From: Roridomyces roridus
Lineage: Eukaryota; Basidiomycota; Agaricomycetes; Agaricales; Mycenaceae
Direction of reading: 5' to 3'
Assembly: GCA_029378245.1 (NCBI GenBank)
Contig: JARKIF010000006.1
Location: 744,001 to 808,000 of the forward strand
DNA: 64,000 bases
The notes beneath the pieces are model-generated. The model did not search any database. It was not told the DNA's origin and worked only from the letters and a program-made list of their open reading frames with translations. Below, piece after piece: positions 43,301 through 49,870 of the stretch (position 1 is the first letter of the stretch; every line of letters begins with the position of its first letter). The position numbers and the translations under genes are program-made.

Positions 43301-44555
43301 TGTGATGGAACATACCGAACGCTGCTGCTGCGTCCCTATTAAAAATAAGGTCGGACGTTGGAGTAATCTCAACAAATAAACTCACCAAAGCATGACTCCA
43401 CCGAAGCTAGAGAACTGCGACCGCGTCGAAACCGCCAGCGCACCGAGTGTCTCTGCGTCGACGTAGCCGTCAGCCGCGGCCGGGGCTGCCGGGGCACCGA
43501 TGAAGATTTTGACATTCTTGTTGGGAGAGACTGTCTTGGCCCAGGTGTCCCAGGCCCAGAAGTCGAATGTCTGGCCAGGTGGTCAGCTGATATCACAAAG
43601 AGAATGGATCGAACACTCACATCGGGGGTGCTAAGTCCACAAAGATTATTGTAGAACTGCAATCCTTAGCAACTGATGGGAATATTGTGGACATGCAACC
43701 TACCTGAACGTAGATCGCATCGTAATTTGCGGCGTTCAGTGCATCTCCAAGATGCGCGTCAGGGAACGGACATTGCGGAGCCGCTGTGACATAATATCTT
43801 GGAAATTCAACCATGCATAATCAGAATCTGTCTGTGAATGTCACGCACTGCTTGCTAGCATCCGCAGAAAGGTTGCGGATCTGATTCACAAACGCGGCAA
43901 ACCCGGTCGGCGAACCGGCTTCGATGTCCAAATCCACACCATCAAGGACGGCAGACCCAAACGGACGTGTGTCGCTCGACCCGCCGAGGAAGAGATCCCA
44001 AATCGTATTGGCGAATTCGACACCTTGGGCGTCGCTAGCAAGTGAGTCGACACCGGTCGCACCCCCAAGGGAGAGAGTGACACTCTTGTTCGCCCTCTGG
44101 CACCCTTCAATGTCCGTTGCGAGAAATTGGCAGTTGGCGAGGCTTGTGCCGGGGAAGACGCCGTTGCTGGTCGCGTTGCATGTCTGTTGAATTCAGTATG
44201 TTTTGAGGTACTTATAGCAGGTTTTACATTGCCTAGATCGATTTCGGGTAGCCCGCCTGTGGAGAAGAATTTGTTTAGAAAAGCCATGGGTATGGCGTTG
44301 ATGGTCGAATCCTGGCAGTACGCTGCGAGGTTCTGCTGTCCGCCCACATAATTTTGGCCTAGATGTGCAAGGTGAGCGAGAGAGAGGAACCGTTGTGACC
44401 AACCCACCCCAGTACACCGCCAGCTATTTGGCAACGTTCAGTCCAATATCAGTATTTCAATGGGAACGAACGTTATCCCCGCAGGATGAATTATACGCCA
44501 TCACTTGGCTAGCACCACCCACAATAAGAGCTGCCAGGATGCTGGCCGGGATCAT
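31354..44555 (-). CDS. GH18 chitinase with LysM array, interrupted by retrotransposon
   Basis: A secreted class III-type chitinase carrying chitin-binding LysM modules. ATG is at 44553-44555 with signal peptide MIPASILAALIVGGASQVMA. The catalytic domain shows LAVYWGQNYVGGQQNLAAYC and VTLSLGGATG, then DGVDLDIE (about 43920-43943, catalytic Glu present) and SSFGGVMLWD. Six LysM modules follow (about 43205, 43010, 42775, 42545, 42310 and 31762 downward), each ending like TLHSLNPSI. A truncated seventh (DLHVGQNLCVSAGSTTGG) and a Ser/Thr-rich tail end at a TGA, 31354-31356. LysM modules are separated by phase-1 introns. The retrotransposon 31764-42078 lies precisely at the acceptor before module six. 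Without it the frame is open throughout, about 800 residues. Confidence 0.85.
31759..31763. repeat. Target site duplication GTCTG (left)
   Basis: The five bases before the left LTR equal those after the right LTR (42079-42083). On the gene strand this is CAGAC, containing the intron's 3' splice site CAG. Confidence 0.9.
31764..32093 (+). repeat. Left LTR, 330 bp
   Basis: Starts TGTAACGG and ends CCGCTACA. Comparing it base by base with the right LTR I found no difference. It contains a TATA box at 31944-31951. Confidence 0.93.
31944..31951 (+). promoter_or_regulatory. LTR TATA box
   Basis: TATAAAAG in the left LTR (repeated at 41929-41936 in the right LTR) is the likely core promoter of the element. 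Confidence 0.6.
32094..32193 (+). other. Retrotransposon leader
   Basis: A hundred bases between the LTR and the ORF start. The first bases (TCTTTTTGAGTG) do not begin with the TGG usual for a tRNA 3'-end primer site, so the primer is unclear. Self-priming, as in some chromoviruses, is possible, but I did not find a convincing complement in the LTR. Confidence 0.5.
32194..41712 (+). CDS. Gag-Pol polyprotein of Ty3/Gypsy element, 3172 aa
   Basis: One frame from ATG 32194 to TGA. Domains in order: disordered N-terminus (1-500); Gag (about 520-690); Arg/Gly-rich stretch; zinc knuckle CFNCNEPGHLARNC (793-806). A duplicated region of unknown function (about 910-1400) follows. Protease has ALVDTGS (Asp 1469), RT has VYLDDIIIY (Tyr 1785), and RNase H opens with VTDG (Asp 1939). 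Integrase has an HHCC finger (His 2350/2355, Cys 2385/2388) and a D,D35E core (Asp 2418, Asp 2482, Glu 2518). A chromodomain lies at about 2720-2770 (FQVKWKSGDTSWMPYEQA). A C-terminal extension of about 390 residues ends in a Lys/Arg and acidic tail. At 3172 residues it is much longer than most gypsy polyproteins. All catalytic residues listed are present. Confidence 0.95.
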   Translation: MATNPTNPNNNNPRQTRSNTRAGLHPPPPPLYSPEAHANETSEAGEPDVVPTDPSTSTTGQDSPVKHFPEDSGRKTFSAAPAAMNTDVKVEELSGFPALSHDAAVADAPGFEPASDEDEEGWVPVTRKTSRTHTTRRNSNGSDTVPASPKPTSDDKSDSSTIDKAVQNMSHAELEANARRFQAMSNRYLAEIARKGIPAGASGDAQKENGGYEPPKEHEGMLIDFEDDAQEPGHDNQDGSSIQENASAGPSRKGKGADPGNWGDVAEMQNFSEKDLQQQEEMLANYAEIHRINKQNAKVPTIQGNFAPANTSTPARNASPNGRRSKSPKAHRPRARIETPSAPEGIAPVPGNTPEALPKGDSTSSDEPAQGVAGADAATSQNGKDPIDSPSGHFTKEEIISLVNQKITELALKQLERESATPPAASAPPEDEPRKESTPREWTPGKSAAEAFFEKAFRGSSKSYPVAAGSPSDPSDDSSSDSSDSSSDAEHGGSGKPRKGALSPRLSSKRRRGHERRRKMNLKPIPPSRYNGEPDANAIMRFSRESMTYVNMGNVPKKQQVYFISYYLDGKALDFYNRIVAPSEDSKKWTLDKFFVELFNFCFPVDFRNKQRRKLERCYQGTKTIDEHVAEWSQIFNTIGLEDNQEKVVKLFNSFAFDVQAEVLRMDLDPEYATQEQIIKAAKKAELLLKVAAKVASAAGGSNKRSEHPPKQSQPVSGGSSRDSRPSRGGFRFRGRGRGGRVGGSGRTEAMRTSATSMPTRNVNTRTEANRSNAPGAHLSPQKRNEMLAEGRCFNCNEPGHLARNCPKSQTMRSGNRGKPPGIQANAVNIPSSSTSRNALYESTTVLETMAIGLGVRLELGEGGEPLENFSNISDYDSNGDTDTDSDPSWTNVSTPWDNVDTDSESIAEHPPIRRIGDLWASRAEALLQSAQPYPGETPMTDEQRFAEQRFLVYRVTVNEYVIMDNLHPELDTILHRDFLLEPTFQPALWYAKVLAQLLPANERQFDEGRYLTPMRDVDIEMVRLLLMSYQLDGIENNSRIEDRYEVTCEPDGIILCISDREEATRIFLNRYLLVPGFPLESWYNHQRHLHPTDGPELLRDCLPLKMLSDGGAVMFNCKLNQWTHTWTGTEYESPSVDAPLSPSLHSSMPSLCTISPSDNNQSETDERTRPVLPGDPGETLEDRLNLWARAAEKNTAPRTPPLPRSHRLGDVLGDTVAALLSFFQPYPGDDSAMWSSENRRRFHVVRLDHETVIIEDDLVNFAIPLEMKYLRGSGFPLIEWYARKRAAALGIEDYEPSPIHSFTTEEILADGVQQYLHDVGRHLPEFEQVAIERIPPEPDDAQLDGPDLFLITIRMGELRLHEEITEEELLNPRLDLVEWVRKRKLKHVLREAESGLDYRWMMETLFNEPETGTEGASVLQCFAAQIPADSVKGISRTASKPKLTDRIVARPLVIVVRVNGEPVRALVDTGSLGDLISTSLADQLKLRKKQLSEPLTLNLAVQGSRSNINHSVEVKLSYQDTSEIREFLVANLSGYDMILGTAWLFQHQVSVGFNPSRVCIGSADVLPLEGVTTARVYAGAVGIREEDLDAARNQILEYAKPICKTAIETGLPPLRAINHEIPLIDENLILPWRPSRCPEALREQWDLKRQTYLKAGRWEVTNASNTAPLLLIPKVKTNPPGLRVVVDLRARNANTKKMTSPLPDMEGILRRVSRCKFRSLIDGQDAYEQIRVIPEHVPRTAVSTPDGNMISHVLQQGDCNAPATYQSLMNHLFGEYIGRFMDVYLDDIIIYSDTLEEHVKHIKLIIDILKHEKLYLSANKMQILKSELQILGRVVDNDGIRMDPHKVDTVVNWKVPTNRELLRGFLGSVTYLGGDVPGVHIPMGILHELTSDSVPYRWSFTHQRAFEDVKRLVAQSRDHHRTPLDYKDGAPPIWLVTDGCSSGVSGVVCQGEDWKNAKVAAFFSAKLNSAQQNYPVHEIEMLAGIESMLRHRDILQGCKFTWVTDHKGLTHLVNQKNLSGRQARWIEKISTYNFDIMYIPGTENVLADALSRIYSNEAPGTVRARSEYTYHDVVDNDVLNIASITMPVFAGLEARALTTDRQTRSMTRKAAEATEQSLGSDSRMSPKEGEGTNQNSPNSSTRMQTRSRKVQIDDTAKAENSQIPSEDSRMKQPERRSTDQTPTQVHNTRSRSRAEQNAPPKTPRVIDSREGDEGKSRARGVTAVNTASDGSEIPSRDSGAPSHELPPDAVQASLEDDSQLVNDFEHLDDSLLNVVNSGWQGLDLSKLLASSYAEDSFFKKILESPKEYRNFEIENGLIYLSQDDHRVLCVPKTTYHGRNVREIVISEAHSILAHLGVRKTLDYLRDHFWWKDMVDDTRSFCESCPTCKRSKPSNQRPYGLLHSLNPPTEPWESIGVDFVGPLPESRDRDGVYNSIAVIIDLLTGMVHIVPTRINYTARQMAELMFEHVYRLHGLPRSIVSDRDSLFTSLFWKRLHELIGVKLKMSSAYHPETDGSTERANRTVTQMLRQCIGPKQKDWVSKLPAIEVALNSARSETTGYSPFFLNTGRMPRALLWNSDKSRAYPGVANFALQRRLAIMAAHDSMLASRVKQTRNANRKRQPAPFVAGDLVYLSSKNIAFEKGLARKLIPKYIGPYAIVKDFGNESFQLELPANLKQRGIHDVFHASLLRIHVPNDDRKFPGRLENQLGISLADETNEWAVDEIIGHFGRRTKALFQVKWKSGDTSWMPYEQAKRLQVFADYLESQGASDIKALVYGSGRPDSGEDLFLGAILLQGWVYNPIDDLAEFAPIELPSFTSFKSSHLPLMPQFDPEFWTNHQFETSDHGYPDDRAQAIQEFNEEHNFLRRVNVYLLILRYPNGNFELMHVQTLQLFSQFNQVLASLGPGDSLPNVYPAGFLRFAADANELDNSLLCWLTFGIGPDGHRFIVRPNAPFSTPATPKNMLVLDHQIMPPHLYVHPKEHVVISLTQHKVLSAAREELSRRDLYHEEKRAQERLARENDGPRDNSRDTSVSRKRARSQKWSAQAVQSRAHSVFSDHRSSVGSLGFGGMGLDTPIHHPTQGLPGFPDIMVPSTFPVAGPSHAAAGSTQINNDNPIGPANSATASGAPGPSPVVELNGSAADPASTSDNGKGKRKADEISGEDGDGMEQDHN
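41739..41748 (+). promoter_or_regulatory. Polypurine tract
   Basis: GGAGGGCGGG directly abuts the right LTR, the place where plus-strand DNA synthesis is primed. One C interrupts the purine run. Confidence 0.65.
41749..42078 (+). repeat. Right LTR, 330 bp
   Basis: Starts TGTAACGG and ends CCGCTACA. No difference from the left LTR was found by eye. Confidence 0.93.
42079..42083. repeat. Target site duplication GTCTG (right)
   Basis: Matches 31759-31763. The duplication leaves one copy of the CAG splice acceptor on each side of the element. Confidence 0.9.
42084..43065 (-). repeat. Tandem exon-intron repeats of LysM modules
   Basis: Units of about 230 bp, each holding one phase-1 intron and one exon. 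The exons begin (A)ACCTTCAAATCGGC. The introns are also alike: GTGAGTGATGATTC and ATTCGAATTCAT-like segments recur near 42090-42131, 42546-42592 and 42776-42832. This points to recent tandem duplication within the chitinase gene. Confidence 0.7.
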
Positions 44556-45409
44556 CTTGTTCGAGGATCTGGCCCAGTTCTCTCTCTTTTATCTGTTCAA
44601 GAGCCCGCGTCGGACCGCGCCGCGGATCGCAACCATCATCACCGTCGGACAGATTTCTCCGCTTCTCACGCGTGCACGGGAAAGTCGGAGGATGACTGTT
44701 GCTGTTGTTTTGCACTGGCTGCCAGCGACTCAATCGATATCGCTATCCTGTTCAAGTCGAGTTAGTCCAAGACTCTCTCTGAGAACGGCACACGGCCTAA
44801 TGAGGCCGGTATCAGGTCCGTTACCAAGTGGGGAGTGTATTGTTTCTCCGCGTGAGTGCGGCTGGCGCATTTCTTCATTCAAATCATCCCGCATTTGAAC
44901 TGGTGATCACCGCAAGCTACACGAAACGTGGCAGCGGCAGCGACGGAGAAGGTGGGCGCCAGGCAGAGGCTTGTATTTTTGGGAAAAGCGAACACAGAGG
45001 ATTGGAGGGCGAACGAGGCAGTATGTGTTAGAATTTGGGCACTTGGAACTCCGGGTTACCGTCTGCAATCTCGTAGATTGGGTTCCTGGGATGAATTCGA
45101 GATAGATGTTTATCCACGCTACCTGTGAGGCTATCCTACCACGTCAAGACAGATTCAAGTGCGCGGATGCGCAGACAGAATATTTTATCTTCTGTATCCA
45201 ATCTAACTTCTACAGAGTTCATGATGAAGGAAGGAGGTGCAGACTCAGGAAGCTTGGGATCTCTGACAGTATGTGCATGTGCCACAGAAAACCGATGACG
45301 CCAACCAATTCATTCCAAACCTACATGCCAGACCAGTACCTACACCACCTGCTCCTCCACCCTCCTCCTCATCTCCTCCCTCGCAGCCGCACCCTCAAGA
45401 TCAACAAGA
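44556..45409. other. Upstream region of the chitinase gene
   Basis: Probable chitinase promoter and the 3' end of the next minus-strand gene. In 45343-45483 a second minus frame (DMLDALEAVFVSKKWTSLVD to EEQVV) looks protein-like and may be the true 3' end of the neighbouring gene. No other gene seen. Confidence 0.35.
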
Positions 45410-46609
45410 CTAGTCCACTTCTTGCTCACAAAAACCGCCTCGAGTGCATCCAACATGTCCCCAAGCACCCCAACCGACTCTGACGTCGAAGTACTCGGAT
45501 ATAATCGATTTGAGTGTACACGCCGAGAGGAGGTACGGAAGCTCGGAACGCTCCGCGATGTCGACAACGGGAGTGATGCCGATGATGGGGGTGGTGGGTG
45601 CCGAATCGGGGTCCCAGTCCGAGTCGGTGGAGGAATCGGGACTGGGACTGCTGACGAGACCAGTGATCGTAACGTCCTCCTCACCTGGGATGTAGGTGAC
45701 GTCTCCCTCAAACTCTGACCCATCGCTGTCCGAATCCTGCTCGCCGATGATGAACTGCTCTTCCGTATCCAGAGGCTCGGGGATAGGGCTAGGGCTCGCG
45801 CGGGAGACGACGCGTTTCAGACACTCCTCGAGAGAAAGGTGAGCTTCACCGAGACACGCGGGGGCAGAGGCACGGCGATTGGCTGGGGCAGTGGAGGCCT
45901 GGGACTGGGACTGGCTGATAACGGGGAGAGAGCGCCTGCGGTGATCCGTCTTGACGCGGGTGTTCCATGTGCGCGCTTCGTTGAGGACTTTCTCCTTCTC
46001 GTCTTGCCAGCCGAGTGATCCGAGGAGAGACGACGACGGCGATGGCGGGCAAGTTGCGTCGGGAGTCGGAGATGGGTATGGGTGTTTGACGACGACACAC
46101 TCCCGCGGAACTTGAAGGACGTTCCCGTAGTTGTTGGTGATAGTCTTGAGGGGCATGCGCGGGGAGGATATCTTTCGATTTAGATTGTACTTGGACATTC
46201 TAGGAGTCTTGGTGGGTAGCACGGGCGGCGGGACGTCCGGCGGGCGAGCGTACAAGCCATGCGACGGAACGGGGTTGGTGGATAACAAGAGCGGTCGCAG
46301 TGACATTCTTGGAGATGCAGCGGGTGCGGTGTGCTCAGGAATGACTGGGGAGGCTTTGGAGACTCGTGGGCAACTGGCGAGATGAAGGAAAGGCCTGGAC
46401 GGCGCACCATTGCAGTGGAGAGGGCGGAGACCAATCTCGGGGTCTTGGATGGGCTGTTTGGAGGTGAAGAAGAGGCGAGCCGTCGACCAGAGAGAAGAGA
46501 ATGTGACGCGAAAGAATGTGCCAAAATGAATGAATACGACGAGCATGGTGGTGGTAGAGGTGTGACGGGTTCTTTCGCTATGGCAATACTCGGTGCTCGT
46601 CGTAAACAT
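45410..46609 (-). CDS. Hypothetical Ser/Pro-rich protein
   Basis: An open frame of 399 codons from ATG 46607-46609, with an alternative start at about 46546 (MLVVFIHFGTFFRV). A short hydrophobic N-terminal stretch is followed by Pro/Ser-rich sequence, KPRMSKYNLNRKISSPRMPL-like basic motifs, GSLGWQDEKEKVLNEARTW and LSLEECLKRVVSRASPSPIP. An acidic part follows (EQDSDSDGSEFEGDVTYIPG). It is probably disordered and intracellular. The last 40 or so codons are uncertain, because the +1 frame (DALEAVFVSKKWTSLVDLE) looks more natural there. Family not recognised. A hAT-like element ends 10 bp upstream of the first ATG. Confidence 0.55.
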   Translation of the reverse strand: MFTTSTEYCHSERTRHTSTTTMLVVFIHFGTFFRVTFSSLWSTARLFFTSKQPIQDPEIGLRPLHCNGAPSRPFLHLASCPRVSKASPVIPEHTAPAASPRMSLRPLLLSTNPVPSHGLYARPPDVPPPVLPTKTPRMSKYNLNRKISSPRMPLKTITNNYGNVLQVPRECVVVKHPYPSPTPDATCPPSPSSSLLGSLGWQDEKEKVLNEARTWNTRVKTDHRRRSLPVISQSQSQASTAPANRRASAPACLGEAHLSLEECLKRVVSRASPSPIPEPLDTEEQFIIGEQDSDSDGSEFEGDVTYIPGEEDVTITGLVSSPSPDSSTDSDWDPDSAPTTPIIGITPVVDIAERSELPYLLSACTLKSIISEYFDVRVGWGAWGHVGCTRGGFCEQEVD

Positions 46610-46618
46610 AGTCAGTGC

Positions 46619-47316
46619 TAGGGTGCTGTAAATAAGGGTGGTTTATAAACCGGTTAATAAACCGGTGTTTATAAACCCGGTTTATAATTGGTTGGGCTGA
46701 ACGACCGGTTTTTAAATGGAATGACATAAGCTTCCGCTCGGCAATCACCTGCCAAAATTTTCATCTTGTCATCATCCGTCGCCGCCTGCGGCTCTCCGAG
46801 GCTTTCTGTGTGCCGCTACTGCCCCTCTGACCCATCCGTGGTACAGTATATGCTGGTTCTCGGTGTAGAGCACGTGTTTATGTCTCACAGATGCCGCCCT
46901 GGCCCATTGAGGACCTCGAGGATGACGTGCCGCCGGCCCCAGCAGCCGCGAATGCATCCCCATTGCTGGAACGCTTGACAGTTCGATGCCACAGCCGGCA
47001 AACCCCCACGATACACCGATTTCGATGTTCCGCCCCCGGCTGCGATATGAGTTGGACACTACCTCGGCAGAGCTCCCGCGTTCTCAAACACGCCAGCCAC
47101 GAGTGCATGTTCATTGACGAGCAATTGAAGCAACTGGTAGGAGCTGTGATAGCTGGGAAAAGGGGGTGAAAAGGGATATGGGCAAAAACAACACGTAGTT
47201 GGAGGATTTTCGAAAAATTGGGTGTGGTGTTTATTTACCGGTTTATAAACGCCTGGTTTATAAACCGGGTTAATTAACCAGTAAATAAGGGTCTGGGACT
47301 AATTTACAGCACCCTA
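46619..47316. mobile_element. hAT-like element, non-autonomous, 698 bp
   Basis: The terminal inverted repeat TAGGGTGCTGTAAAT occurs at both ends. Flanks are ATAGTCAC on the right (47317-47324) and ATAGTCAGTGC on the left (46608-46618). This fits an 8-bp duplication in which the left copy gained three bases. Subterminal regions hold many TTTATAAACCGGT-like palindromic repeats. Inside, 46891-47169 (+) could encode 92 residues with HRFRCSAPGCDMSWTL and RVLKHASHECMFID, resembling the BED zinc finger at the start of hAT transposases. No transposase core is present. Confidence 0.7.
46891..47169 (+). pseudogene. BED-finger-like transposase fragment
   Basis: An ATG-initiated frame of 92 codons, wholly inside the hAT-like element. 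Cys pair CSAPGC and a later His/Cys group (KHASHEC) are placed as in a BED-type zinc finger, followed by EQLKQLVGAVIAGKRG and a stop. It is probably what remains of the transposase DNA-binding domain. Confidence 0.4.
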
Positions 47317-48037
47317 ATAGTCACGGTCCAGGTCAGCTTCCAAATCTGTGACTTTCGAAACAAAAAGAGACCAACTGGGACGATACATGACCCGGCCCCG
47401 AATCGAATGGGTTGTCGAGTAGTTACTTACTAAAGACTTGTCTGTTCTTGATCTGTGACTTCTGCCATGGGAATCATCGACAGCCGACCGCATCGTGTAG
47501 GACGCATTTGTGATACAAGCTATAGCCCACAAATATAGTTAGTTGGGGAGACTCCGAGGGAAGCACTGGCGAGCGAAGATAGCTGAGACGCCGTCTGAAT
47601 GGTGTGAACTACACCAGCAAAGAGTGAAATTTCTGGAACGTCCTGAGTCACTCCTTGCTGTACCTCGAGCAGAATGTCTACTAGAAGCGTAGGGTGGCTA
47701 GAAAACAACTGCTGTTAATAACACTCGCTGAAGAACCACTTATCTTGTATCCAAGGTGCCTCCGAGCTCGGGTCAAATGGACCAAGCACAGATACTCGCT
47801 GGTCATGAGAAGATTGTGTATATCACGTTTATTGCAGATTCCACAATGTGAGTTTCGAAACCAAAAGAAACCGACCCCCCATGCCGATAATATATGACCC
47901 GGCCCCAAATCGAACGGGACATGTACACCAACCCGACGCACCGTGGGTGCCCAACCAGGTGTTCGTGGCCAAGCCAGTTACACTTGCAGGTGACCGTGGC
48001 ACTTGTTTAGTATGTAGAGCCTGCGGACAGAAAAACT
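47317..48037. repeat. Two copies of a tRNA T-arm-like repeat
   Basis: On the minus strand, about 47409-47340 and 47925-47845 both contain TTCGATT(C/T)GGGGCCGGGTCAT followed some 40 bp later by TTTCGAAA(G/C)TCACA. The T-arm-like TTCGATTC and spacing suggest a tRNA-derived short interspersed repeat, but neither copy folds into a tRNA. No protein gene seen here. Confidence 0.35.
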
Positions 48038-48653
48038 TAGGGCTCGGCACCGTAGCCGTATCGTACGGTCATACGTACGTACGGTACGTGAGCCGACCCG
48101 TACCGTTGTCTGGTCATGATGAACGTGCCGGCTCCGTACGTATGCGGCTGGCATCCGTATCCATCCGTACCGTATACGGATCTACGGCCGTATACGGCCG
48201 TGTTGCAGATAAGTGCGGACCGTTGCTGTTTGCCGAGCCCCGGGCTGTTCCTGGTCACCGCCAAGCTATCGCCAAGGTGGCTATCATCGACGCCCCACTG
48301 CACCCGCCGTCGCTCTCATGTCGTCAGCCCGCCCTGTCACACCGTGACATGCGGCTCGGTTTGCCACGCAAATCGACGCCGGGGTGGTTCCGTGGGCGGG
48401 GACGACTGAGTAGCCATTCAATGACCTTCCCCGATGCCCTGAAGACATTTGAGAGGTGCATATCAACATGGGGAGGCACCATGTGTCGGCGCCATCCGTA
48501 GCCTTCCGTAGCCCCGTATACGGCCATATCTCTTCCGTACCGTACCGTAGGCGATCTCAAACCATCCGTATCGCACCGTACGTACTGATGCCGTGTCCGT
48601 AGTTCCGTATTTTGCACCCGTACCGTATACGGTACGTACGGTGCCGAGCCCTA
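48038..48653. mobile_element. hAT-like MITE, 616 bp, perfect 8-bp TSD
   Basis: Inverted ends TAGGGCTCGGCACCGTA, flanked on both sides by GAAAAACT (48030-48037 and 48654-48661). Each end carries about 170 bp dense in CCGTACGG, CGTATACGG and ACGTACGT palindromes. There is no transposase. Termini and duplication length are those of hAT elements. Confidence 0.85.
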
Positions 48654-49028
48654 GAAAAACTACACCCCTGTTGAATATTATTCTACCCAACCCCGTGTCG
48701 GACGGGCTGGGTCCAGCGTCGTCAGAACTCAGAGTCAGATTCCTGTATTGCCAGTTTCAGGTTAGTAGCTACCGTGGGACATAGTACTTGGATACGAGTA
48801 CAGAGCTCGAGCCTGCGGACTTGCTGGGGACGAAAAATGTTTCCCTGTGCCCTTCTATGTTAGTGCCCAGCCCGGAATCGAACAGGGTGCCGGCTGCGGC
48901 CCAACAAGCCGAGGCATTTTCGAGCCTTCAAATCCACAACGTTCCTGCCTTCCTGTGGATACACAGTACGTCTATTTTCGAATGCTTTGTGCTAACCTAA
49001 TCTACGTGCACACCGCAGAGGTACATAA

Positions 49029-49514
49029 TAGATGGGTTGTGCAAAAGCCGCATGAGCCGCATGCGGCTCTGTGCGGCTTTTTGGCATTGTGCAAAGCCGC
49101 ACGAACTAAATGACCTGTGATCGATTGGTGATGCACTGCAGATCAATTCGATATCATTCTGGCATTGATGACCGCTCTTGCCGGGTGCCGGATCAGTCCT
49201 GCGAGCCACCTGCGAGCCGCATTTGACGGAATGGGCAAGGGCTCCGAGGTACGAGATTACAGTTATTGCGTCTGTCTACGAGAGACTAAAGGGCTCCACC
49301 ATGACCTCAGAACGTGAGTCAACATCCTCGCTGCCCACGGGCTCCACCAAGTCTCCACACTCGTTGTTGGCCGAGATGGCCGTGATCGGCATCCTGTGGG
49401 CGTCTCTGGTGCCGTCAGCAGACCTGCATCCGATAAATCCACACCAACAAGAAAGCCGCATGCGGCTTTGCACAATGCCACAAAAGCCGCGTGCGAGATT
49501 GCACAACCCGTCTA
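49029..49514. mobile_element. Inverted-repeat element with GCCGCATGCGGC motifs
   Basis: The left end TAGATGGGTTGTGCAAAAG and the right end (reverse complement TAGACGGGTTGTGCAAT) match with few differences. Both arms carry AAAGCCGCATGCGGC and GGCATTGTGCAAAGCC. The flanks do not give a clear target duplication (TAAT or AAT on both sides at best). The interior has no recognised gene. Confidence 0.55.
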
Positions 49515-49593
49515 ATGAATCCAGAACGTTGGAGATTCGGCACCACACCGAATAAAGAATTCCCTTAAACACAGATGGGTTTTTCCAGAATTA

Positions 49594-49729
49594 ACACGGC
49601 GGGCAAAAGCCAACGAAGGTCAAAGGAGCCTTCCTTTAAAGAAGGCATTTTTCCTTTGTTCGAACAAAGGGAAACGACCTTCTTTAAAGGAGGGACATTG
49701 TTGCCGTCGCTGGCTTTTGCCCGCCGTGT
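49594..49729. repeat. Foldback element, 136 bp
   Basis: Nearly the whole segment is one inverted repeat: ACACGGCGGGCAAAAGCC at the left, its reverse complement at the right. Matching AACGAAGGTC/GACC-type and CCTTTAAAGAAGG arms meet at TTCGAA in the centre. No clear target duplication. Confidence 0.6.
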
Positions 49730-49870
49730 CATCGGTCTCGCGTTTTTGTCGTTCAGCTCGATCGTCGTCACGGAGTTCCTCGGCTCTTCATTCCTCAAGA
49801 ATATAGGCATCGTTATTGGGCCGGCTGTGGGCTGCATCGTCGCTGGCGCTGCGGGATATAATCGGACGTG
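49730..49870 (+). pseudogene. Possible NCS2 purine/uracil permease relic
   Basis: The frame reads IGLAFLSFSSIVVTEFLG, then SSFLKNIGIVIGPAVGCIVA and AGAAGY, which resembles a transmembrane pair of fungal xanthine/uracil permeases (family sequence LFGSPFLKN..VGLLVGCIVAG). No other exons of such a gene were found nearby, and a foldback element abuts it. A decayed fragment is the best reading; moderate doubt. Confidence 0.4.

Noticed and set aside
46619..47316. Tc1/mariner-type element with TA duplication
   Set aside because: TA lies at both ends, but the TAGGG termini, BED-like frame and ATAGTCAC flanks fit hAT better.
48830..48905. Minus-strand tRNA suggested by TTCGATTCCGGG
   Set aside because: The 3' segment has no pairing 5' acceptor; no D- or anticodon arm found.
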